A DNA stretch of 9,944 bases from Candidatus Aminicenantota bacterium. GTDB taxonomy: Bacteria; Acidobacteriota; Aminicenantia; UBA2199. Below, piece after piece: positions 1 to 6,700 of this stretch; the first letter of the stretch is position 1, and each line of letters opens with the position of its first letter. Where the stretch lies: assembly GCA_020355945.1 (NCBI GenBank), contig CP070627.1, positions 1,062,704 through 1,072,647 of the forward strand, written 5' to 3'. Both the position numbers and the translations under genes were made by a program. The notes under the pieces are model-generated. The model saw only the letters and a program-made list of their open reading frames with translations, searched no databases and had not been told where the DNA came from.

Positions 1-1667
1 GTGGTTTCGATGGATTCGTACCCGTGGTCATTCCCGGTTTTTTTATCAATAAACGCAGCCAATTCCCTGATGGTGGGGCCCCTGAAAATTTCACCCAGCG
101 GTATCTTTACCTGGAATTCCTTATGTATGGCGGATGCCATCAGCGAGGCCTTTAACGAGTGACCCCTATAGTCAAAAAAATTATGATCGATCCCGATGAC
201 CTGACTGTCTATATTTAATACCTCCGACCATATGTCTGCCAGTTTCTGTTCCACGTCACCACGGGGTGCTGTATAATCAACCTCCACCGCTGATTCGACT
301 CCCTGCCAGGCCGTTACCTGTTCTAAGAAGGCCTCTCTCTTCTCACCCGATAAAACCTTGATCTCCCCCACATTCTTCACCGGGTTGTTCACCATCTCTT
401 CTACGATACGGATAAGACGATCGCCCCAACCGGAAATAACGGCTTCTTCAAATAAATCCTTATCGTAGGTAATAGAGAATTCGATATCGTCAAATAGGGT
501 AATAATGACCGTCAAATCATATCGGGTCATCCCGGATATTTCAAAAGAGTTAATGGTTAAGGGCCCATTTTCTTGCACCAATATTCTATCCAGGGGATAA
601 TTTTCCAGTACCAATACCGAATCAAAAAGATTTTGCTGAAGGCATTCCTGGAAATCTTCATTGATACAAAGAGGGGAATAATTCTCAATGCTTTGCAGCA
701 TGTGATGCATGCGGGAGAGAAAGTGGGATATTTTTTCGCCGGGTTTGCTCTGCACTTTTACAGGCAGTGTATTTATAAATAATCCCACCATATTTTCTAT
801 CTTTTTTACTTTTGCGGTCCTTCCTGAGACGGTAATATCAAAAAGAACGTCATTGGTGAAATTATAGTGCTGCAATAATAATCCCCAGGCACTGTACAGC
901 AGTGATGCCATTGTAATATTACGGCTCCTAACAAAGGCTTCCAATTTATTTTTCATTCCAGGGGCTAGTTTAATGTGATGATTCCCGGTCTCGCTTATCT
1001 CTATTCTTTTATATCTCTTCACCGGGTGTTCTCCCCTGGCCTTAAAGCCGGATAAATATTCTTTGCAGGATTCTTCTTGTTTTTTGGTATCCTGGTCTTT
1101 CAACCACTTGACAAATTCTTTAAATTTCGTTTTAACCTGTGGTTTTAAAAGCTTTCCTTCTGTCAGGTCATTATAGGCACTCAAAAATTCTCCCAGGATA
1201 ATGCTGTTACTCCAGCCGTCGTATAGGATATGATGGTTGCTGATAATCATTTCATATTTATCTGCTTCAACTTTACATAAGGTAATCCTGAAAGGGATTT
1301 CCCGTAAATCGAATTTCTCTTTCCTATCTTTCGTCTTTATTTTTTCCAGGCTATTTTTCTTTAGGCAGTTGTCTTTTTCCGAAAGATCAAAATATCGCGG
1401 TTGAAGCCGATGCTCTTTTAAGATGATTTGTATTGGTTGTTCTACTTTCTCCCAGCAAAATACAGCTCGCAGCATCTCATTTGTTTGGATGACAAAATTC
1501 CACGCGTTTTCAAAGACCTCATTATCCATAGTTCCTGCTATTTCCAGGCTTAGTTGTTCAAAATAAGCCTCGCTGTTAGGGTCTTTCAAATAAAAAAACA
1601 GCATCCCTTCCTGCATGGGTGTCAATGCAAAGATATCATCAATATTTTTCTTGTCTAACTTTATCAT
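1..1667 (-). CDS. Non-ribosomal peptide synthetase, C-PCP start (3' end beyond window)
   Basis: This is the first 555 residues of an NRPS that runs off the left edge; the frame is unbroken throughout. Residues 1-430 form a condensation (C) domain, which makes the peptide bond between two carrier-bound substrates. It opens with the motif LTPMQEGMLF (about residues 15-24) and has an intact catalytic HHxxxDG as HHILYDG (H145, H146, D150, G151). A linker follows (about 430-475), then a peptidyl carrier domain (about 475-545) with phosphopantetheine serine S504 in the motif FFDYRGHSLKA; the usual form is LGGHS. No adenylation domain lies between C and PCP, where roughly 500 residues would be expected. 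The start is ATG at 1667-1665: an in-frame TGA immediately precedes it, so no earlier start is possible. The ribosome binding site is weak. The C-PCP assignment is firm; the product and any further modules are unknown. The natural reading is a cytosolic multi-modular enzyme. Confidence 0.93.
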   Translation of the reverse strand, partial: MIKLDKKNIDDIFALTPMQEGMLFFYLKDPNSEAYFEQLSLEIAGTMDNEVFENAWNFVIQTNEMLRAVFCWEKVEQPIQIILKEHRLQPRYFDLSEKDNCLKKNSLEKIKTKDRKEKFDLREIPFRITLCKVEADKYEMIISNHHILYDGWSNSIILGEFLSAYNDLTEGKLLKPQVKTKFKEFVKWLKDQDTKKQEESCKEYLSGFKARGEHPVKRYKRIEISETGNHHIKLAPGMKNKLEAFVRSRNITMASLLYSAWGLLLQHYNFTNDVLFDITVSGRTAKVKKIENMVGLFINTLPVKVQSKPGEKISHFLSRMHHMLQSIENYSPLCINEDFQECLQQNLFDSVLVLENYPLDRILVQENGPLTINSFEISGMTRYDLTVIITLFDDIEFSITYDKDLFEEAVISGWGDRLIRIVEEMVNNPVKNVGEIKVLSGEKREAFLEQVTAWQGVESAVEVDYTAPRGDVEQKLADIWSEVLNIDSQVIGIDHNFFDYRGHSLKASLMASAIHKEFQVKIPLGEIFRGPTIRELAAFIDKKTGNDHGYESIET

Positions 1668-1720
1668 TCAATCTCGTAGGCTTCCGCCGCTGGAAGTGGC
1701 TTTAGTTTTTTGAAGGAAAC
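1664..1720 (-). other. Start-less reading frame ending in ATGA overlap with the NRPS start
   Basis: A short open frame with no usable start codon ends in KKLKPLPAAEAYEIE and then TGA (1666-1664), which overlaps the ATG of the downstream NRPS in the four bases ATGA. This is the usual arrangement at joints between translationally coupled NRPS genes. Here no gene precedes it: a TAG at 1723-1721 closes the frame. Fifty-seven bases upstream the same frame holds a second fragment ending VPQLLTAAEA and TAA (1735-1733). I read both as possible remains of the end of a lost upstream gene, but the pieces are too short to identify and chance is possible. Confidence 0.3.
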
Positions 1721-1749
1721 CTATTTTTCCAGTTAGGCTTCCGCCGCTG
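1677..1749. repeat. Direct repeat, 16 bp, two copies 57 bases apart
   Basis: The 16-mer TAGGCTTCCGCCGCTG (plus strand) occurs exactly at 1677-1692 and 1734-1749. The period of 57 bases is a multiple of three, so both copies are read in the same minus-strand frame, as (T/P)AAEA. The copy nearest the NRPS ends 10 bases upstream of its start codon. The unit is GC-rich against the AT-rich surroundings, which suggests it came from coding sequence or is a separate repeat unit. Confidence 0.75.
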
Positions 1750-1928
1750 TAAGAAGCTGGGGGACAATTAATTCAACAACCTGCTTTTAATTTGCTAATC
1801 TTCTCTCGTTGTAGACTGGTTGAGGGTTTCTACTGTTTGGTTTTAAAAACCATCGCTCTCGGCTGCACAGGTTTAAGCCTTTGCCTCTTACAAACATTTT
1901 TTACCAACTTTTTACATATATTTTATCT

Positions 1929-1950
1929 CTGGTTGTATTCACGCAACCAG
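1929..1950. repeat. Small inverted repeat (7-bp stem, 8-base loop)
   Basis: CTGGTTG at 1929-1935 pairs with CAACCAG at 1944-1950. The right arm can also pair with GGTTG at 1951-1955, giving two mutually exclusive stems. It lies within the presumed leader of the second NRPS. No run of T follows on the minus strand, so it is not a typical terminator. A chance origin in AT-rich DNA is possible. Confidence 0.4.
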
Positions 1951-1993
1951 GGTTGTGTTCAAAACCACTTTCATTTTCAATTAGATATTAATT

Positions 1994-2020
1994 GTTATAC
2001 AAAATTTATCCTTTGGTCAA
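1994..2020 (-). promoter_or_regulatory. Candidate sigma70-like promoter for the second NRPS
   Basis: On the minus strand TTGACC (2020-2015) is followed after 15 bases by TATAAC (1999-1994). Both hexamers are near the -35 and -10 consensus, though the spacing is two bases shorter than ideal. Transcription would leave a leader of about 320 bases before the NRPS start at 1667. In AT-rich DNA such matches arise by chance, so this is only a candidate. Its position just after the preceding gene would let the second NRPS be expressed independently. Confidence 0.3.
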
Positions 2021-2328
2021 GACCTAATTTTCTATTTACCGCATTTTTTTTTCATATCCCTAAACCCTTTAACAATGAACATTTGAGAAGCATTGCTTTT
2101 TTGCCGTTTATTACCCTATGGCCTGGATCAAGTAATATCCTGGTTTCCAGGTACCGGACATTTTTAATGATAATTTATTTTTTGCTGTCCCCGTAATTTT
2201 TTATGGCATAGTTGTCGTCCATTTTTGGGGCATTTCTTGCGTTTCCAGTGATGTGCCCCTGTTAATTGTTAATAGCCCCTGTTGGTTAAAAGTGATAATA
2301 TCGACATGTCGACATCGGGACTCACCTG

Positions 2329-3486
2329 TCAATATTCAAATACGGTTACTGCCGGTTCGGGTTCATCGATAATAAAAATTCGGTTACCTTTGAAAAATAT
2401 CTTTCGATCCTGTAATTTTATGAAGTCATACGCCCTGGCAATATCAAGTTTTATTCGCCCCAGGAATATACCGTCTTTGAACACGTCAACAAGGAAATCG
2501 AATTGATTGGTTTCATCTCGTTTTATGGAAAAAGCAGCCAGCAGTCTTCCCTCTTTATCGCAGTATAGATTGTTTACGGCTTTTTTATAACTTTTTTTAA
2601 TGGGTTGGTAAGTAAGGCGGCCGGCTTTTTTGAAAAGGCTTTTGAGGGTGTGGTTCAATTCCTCCAATTCATCTTGATTGAATCGAACTTTTTTATAATC
2701 TTTTTCAATAGAATAGAGTAACTTCCCGGTAAAATCAAAAACATTTATTTTGTAGCGTCGGGTTGAGTTTTCTGCCGCGTATATTTTATCTTTCCCCACT
2801 GCATAGGCGGTATACCGATCATGGAAATCATTATAAGTGCGATCGACTTTCGATTCGAATTTGCTTAAAACAGCAATTTCTTTAAATTGGGAATTCATCA
2901 GGAGCAAATCAAAGGTGTGGTAAGGGATTCCCTCTTTTTGTTCGAAGCGGCTCATGAAAGCAGTGAATTTATCCTTACCCACGGTGCTGATAAAATTAGG
3001 TATGCCCTGGGTTAATTTGATATTACGGATAAAATTTCCCTCGGTATCAAAGGTAACCATTCGTCGTTCCGCGGGGTCGGTCACATAAACGACATTGTCT
3101 AAAACAGATACCATAAAGGGATAACGCATTTCCCCGGGACCACTCCCTTTCTTGCCAAAGCTTTTGATAAATTTGCCGGTCCTGTCAAATTTTTTTACGG
3201 ATGCGGAAGGACTGTCCACTATATATATATTTCCCTGGCTGTCAATATCCAGATAGCGGGGCCAGATAAATTTCCTGCCAGGATCGGTGATACGTTGATC
3301 TTCCCCTGTTATGGTAAAAACCTTTTTCGGTACTATCATTAAATCTTTTTGGGACGGTTTATCCCGGTTTTTGTAAACTTTAACGCCGTTGATTTCAACG
3401 ACAGTGCAAGTCTTATCTCCTTCCTGCGAACAATTTACCATCCCGATAAGCACCAGTGTCAATAAAATATAACATATTTTCCTCAT
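2329..3486 (-). CDS. Exported six-bladed beta-propeller protein, probable lipoprotein
   Basis: A complete 385-residue protein. The N-terminus MRK followed by a hydrophobic stretch (residues 4-17) and Cys19 looks like a lipoprotein signal. The residues before Cys (M16-V17-N18) fit the lipobox poorly, since Asn at -1 is unusual, so lipid attachment is likely but not certain. The mature part shows repeated four-strand blade motifs: YLDIDSQGNIYIVD with VKKFDRTGKFIKSFG (about 78-111), then the loop GKKGSGPGEM (111-120), VVYVTDPAERRMVTFDTEG (about 132-150), INVFDFTGKLLYSI and LYCDKEGRLLAAF. This matches the NHL-like six-bladed beta-propeller proteins common in Bacteroidota and Aminicenantes-type genomes. 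They act outside the cytoplasm and their ligand is usually unknown. The ATG at 3486 is supported by AGGAGGT at 3497-3491. It lies between two NRPS genes on the same strand but has no known role in peptide synthesis; a link to export or sensing is speculation. Confidence 0.88.
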   Translation of the reverse strand: MRKICYILLTLVLIGMVNCSQEGDKTCTVVEINGVKVYKNRDKPSQKDLMIVPKKVFTITGEDQRITDPGRKFIWPRYLDIDSQGNIYIVDSPSASVKKFDRTGKFIKSFGKKGSGPGEMRYPFMVSVLDNVVYVTDPAERRMVTFDTEGNFIRNIKLTQGIPNFISTVGKDKFTAFMSRFEQKEGIPYHTFDLLLMNSQFKEIAVLSKFESKVDRTYNDFHDRYTAYAVGKDKIYAAENSTRRYKINVFDFTGKLLYSIEKDYKKVRFNQDELEELNHTLKSLFKKAGRLTYQPIKKSYKKAVNNLYCDKEGRLLAAFSIKRDETNQFDFLVDVFKDGIFLGRIKLDIARAYDFIKLQDRKIFFKGNRIFIIDEPEPAVTVFEY

Positions 3487-3490
3487 TTTT

Positions 3491-3497
3491 ACCTCCT
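3491..3497 (-). promoter_or_regulatory. Strong ribosome binding site of the propeller gene
   Basis: AGGAGGT on the minus strand, four bases before the ATG at 3486. It is a near-perfect Shine-Dalgarno sequence and fixes the start. The palindromic element at 3502-3597 ends only four bases upstream of it. Confidence 0.85.
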
Positions 3498-3501
3498 ATT
3501 A

Positions 3502-3597
3502 AATTCAATTGTAGGGGTTTGATTCATCAAACCCCGCAGCGGCGTGGAGGAATCGCCCGGGCCAGGGCTTGATAAATCAAGCCCCTACAATAGAATT
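3502..3597. repeat. Composite palindromic element: two hairpins inside an outer inverted repeat
   Basis: Outer arms of 16 bases (3502-3517 and 3582-3597, both with the TGTAGGGG/CCCCTACA core) are complementary with one mismatch. Inside, the left half folds as a perfect 10-bp hairpin (GGGGTTTGAT/ATCAAACCCC, 3514-3535) and the right half as a 9-bp hairpin (GGGCTTGAT/ATCAAGCCC, 3565-3584). The centre holds a GCCCGGGC palindrome (3555-3562). The whole can form either one long stem or a cruciform-like pair. It resembles 'TGTAGGGGC'-type intergenic palindromes that I recall from several environmental bacteria; this is from memory. It sits in the 5' region of the propeller mRNA and could affect its translation or stability. 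Confidence 0.85.
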
Positions 3598-3664
3598 GAG
3601 AAATTGAGAGCATGATTTTCATCCATCTCCGGGTGAGGGCGCGGCATCATGAGAAACTCCTATG

Positions 3665-3744
3665 AAAAGAGCCCACGAATTACACGAATTACACGAAAAG
3701 AAACAAAAAATTCGTGTGAATTCGTGTAATTCGTGGGCTCTTTT
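3665..3744. repeat. Long palindrome (33-bp stem, one bulge), possible bidirectional terminator
   Basis: The left arm 3665-3697 pairs along its full length with 3711-3744, interrupted only by one bulged base, around a 13-base A-rich loop (3698-3710). Each arm holds two tandem copies of ACACGAATT, a microrepeat type often seen between genes in environmental genomes. The right arm continues into seven T (3741-3747) on the plus strand. On the minus strand the stem ends in four T. It starts 38 bases after the stop of the large NRPS, so it may end that transcript. The near-identity of the arms suggests recent formation or active maintenance as a mobile palindromic repeat. Confidence 0.88.
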
Positions 3745-3781
3745 TTTCCATTGTCTCTGGGTGAAAGAGCAGCCTTCATGG

Positions 3782-6700
3782 TCATTTTTCCTGTTTTCCT
3801 GTCATTACTTTCTTATATCGTTTGGCAAATGCTTCCACTTCCGGCATTTTAAAAATTGAGAAATGGTCACCCGGTATTTTACAATACTTTACAGGTTTTT
3901 TACAATAGTGATTCCAATTTTTTCTATTGCCCGGGCTTTCTTTATCTGCGGTGAAGAAATGAACTTTAGTCTTAATTTTTCCGGCGGGGATATAGATATT
4001 TCGTGCCCGGTCAAATGTGCGGATCATATTAAAATATTCCATCAATTTCCTTAATTCAAGGTTTTCAAAATCGGGTACAGCCAGGGCAGTGTGTCGGGGA
4101 ATCGCTTTTTTAATCATCTGTATATTGTAACCGGTTTCTTCCAGGTAGTCCAGTAGAAAAGGCCAGAGTTGATTGACAGAAGGCAAGCATTCCAACTTTT
4201 TTTTCAATCCCGGGGCGGTTATAAACTCCGAAACCAGGTCCAGCTCATTGGAAAAGGTAATGTCCTCCTGGTTATTTTTTAAATGGAGATCCGGGGCATG
4301 AGAGTTGATGAGGGCAAGGAACCTGGTTCTCTCCCCTATTTGTTCCAGTTGTTTGACCATTTCAAAGGCAATGGTGCCGCCGATGCACCAGCCGGCAATA
4401 TTGTAAGGTCCCTGGGGTTGTATTTTTTTTACTTTTTCAATATATTGACGGGCGATATCTTCAATCGTGATGTTTGTGGGGGTATAATTTTCAAGCTTGT
4501 TTGCTTTGATTCCCCAGTAATGAAACCCGGCACTTAATCGATTACAAAATTCCATGTAATTTCCCACTTCACCGCTGCCGGCATGTACCAGGAAAAGATG
4601 GCTGCCGGGTTCGGTTCCTTCCCTTAATAGTGCCAGGTTGTCATGGTTTACTTTCATTATTTCTTTTCCGGTATCCATTTCCATGATATAACGGGCCAGG
4701 TGTTTGATGGTGGGTTTTTTAAATATTTCCCCCAGGGGCAGGGTGATATGGAAGGTGTCTTGTATTTTTGCGGCCATTATAGAGGCTTTAAGTGAATGCC
4801 CCCCCAGTTGGAAAAAGTTGTTTTCTGTGCCAATGCTGTCTTTTTCAATTCCCAATACATCGGCCCAGGTTTCTACCAGTTTTTGTTCCACCGGGTCCCG
4901 GGGGGGTGCATAAGTTCCTGTGGGTTTGTGCCCGGGTTCCGGCAGGGCTTTCCTGTCTATTTTTCCTGTGGGCAGCAGGGGCATGCGCTCTAATCGGTGA
5001 AAACGGCCGGGTATCATATAATCGGGTAATGTCCCGGACAAATATTCTCTTAACAGGGCGCTGTCGATTTCCCTGTCCGAGATAAAATATGCGCACAGGT
5101 ACTTCTGGTACATCTGGCTGCCTGGCTCTTCGTGAGCGATAACAACGGCCTCTTTTATGCCGGGGCATCCGGATAAGCGGCTCTCGATTTCCCCGGTTTC
5201 CACCCTGAATCCCCTTATTTTTACCTGTTGATCTATTCTGCCTAAAAATTCTATATTCCCATCTGTCAGCCATTTTGCCAGGTCCCCGGTCTTGTAAATA
5301 TGGGACAAATGGGACATATAGGACATATAGGATATATTAATTCTTTTGCCTGGGACCTTTTTTTTCTTCTCAACCTTAACCTCTATTTCTATAAATTTCT
5401 CAAAAGTTAACTCCGGCTGGTTTAAATAGCCCCTGGCTAACCCGATACCGGCTATGCATAATTCCCCGGGCACTCCCGGCCCTTGCCAGTGACCGTGGTT
5501 GTCCAGGATATACAACCTGGTATTTTTTACCGGGGTGCCGATGGGAATGGGCCCCTGGCCTGTCCATCGGGAAATGGAATATTGGGAAGCATAAATGGTG
5601 GCCTCTGTGGGTCCGTACAGGTTTTCCAGCACCACGGGGATTTGTAAACGCCGAAACCCGGTCACGGATTTGGGGGATATGGCTTCTCCGGCCAGGAATA
5701 TATACTTGAGGGTGGATAATTGCAGGGCATTTTGCGGGTCCAATATTTCCACAAACAGGTTGAACATGGAGGGTACAAAATTGATATGGGTAATCCTATG
5801 GCGGTTGACCTGTTCTAAGATTTGCCGGGGGTCTTTTTCCCCGTCTTTGGGCATTATTGACAACCTACCCCCTCCCGGGAACCAACCGAAGAGCTCAGTA
5901 ACGGATACATCGAAAAGATAGGATGTTTTTAGTAAATAAACATCGCTTTCTTTAAAGGGGTAATCCCGGTGGAGTGCGGTTAAAATATTAACCACGGATG
6001 CATGGTTGATGAGAGTGCCTTTGGGTTGACCGGTGGACCCTGATGTGTAGATGATGTAGGCCAGGTTCGCCGGGCTCACCGGGGAGGTTGAGGCCTCCTT
6101 CGGAGGATGATTAAGCCTGGGGCGGTTAGGAGGCATCTCATTAACCATTAATAATTGACAATTGGCAATTGACAATTTTTCTGATAAACCGGGAATGGTC
6201 ACTAAAAATTTTGCACTGCTGTCGGTAAGCATGTATTGAATACGCTCTTCCGGGTAATCGGGTTCAATGGGTAAATAGGCACCACCGGCTTTTAATATGC
6301 CCAGGATACCGGTAATCATCTCTAAGGAGCGATCCAGCATGATGCCAATGATGACATCGGCTTCCACGCCTTTCTCTATCAATAAACGGGCCAGGTGGCC
6401 GCACCTTCGGTTTAATTCCCGGTAAGAAACAGAAATAAGTACAGGCTCTAACTTTTCGTGTAGTTGGAGATTTCCTGTTAAAGCGATATGGTGGGGGCTT
6501 TTTTCTACCTGTTCCTCGAATAATCGATGAATGGTTTTCCCGGTGGGGTAAGCTGCTGCGGTGTTGTTGAATTCATAGAGGATTTGCTTTTTGTCTTCAA
6601 GGCTTATGATTTCAAGGTCTGAAATTTTTTGCCTGGGGTTTTCTAACAGTGACGCCAGTATGTTCTTGAAATAGTTGATGAATCTTCGCATGGTTTCTTC

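Larger units (their letters stand above)
1668..2328. other. 661-base intergenic stretch without a convincing gene
   Basis: AT-rich DNA between the propeller gene and the second NRPS. On the minus strand it contains only short frames broken by stops. One 35-residue frame starts at an ATG near 1893 but has no clear ribosome binding site or recognisable motif. Visible structure includes the direct repeat at 1677-1749, the hairpin at 1929-1950, a short CCTGG-TTT-CCAGG stem at 2139-2151, a direct repeat GCCCCTGTT (2255-2263 and 2275-2283) and a perfect 12-bp palindrome TCGACATGTCGA at 2301-2312, just after the propeller gene. I see no strong intrinsic terminator for the propeller gene. Confidence 0.6.

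Noticed and set aside
2151..2195. Imperfect inverted pair GTACCGGACA / TGTCCCCGTA resembling ends of small transposon-associated repeats
   Set aside because: The arms have mismatches, there is no transposase frame nearby, and the match is too weak to call an element.
1792..2196. Plus-strand open frame of 134 codons in the 661-base gap
   Set aside because: It has a TTG start, no ribosome binding site, and a Phe/Leu-rich composition expected from T-rich DNA. It shows no recognisable motif and runs against all neighbours. It could only be revived by homologues.
3585..3650. Minus-strand 21-codon frame beginning MMPRPHPEMDE with AGGAG six bases upstream
   Set aside because: The ribosome binding site is good, but the stop lies within the palindromic element and the frame is too short and featureless. 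It may be repeat-derived sequence.
3662..3859. Plus-strand frame of 65 codons across the palindrome (HELHELHEK)
   Set aside because: Its repeated residues come only from the ACACGAATT units, and its second half is antisense to the NRPS gene.
4845..5273. Minus-strand frame of 142 codons within the large NRPS
   Set aside because: It is an out-of-frame shadow of the second A and PCP domains, rich in Arg and Pro, with no domain of its own.
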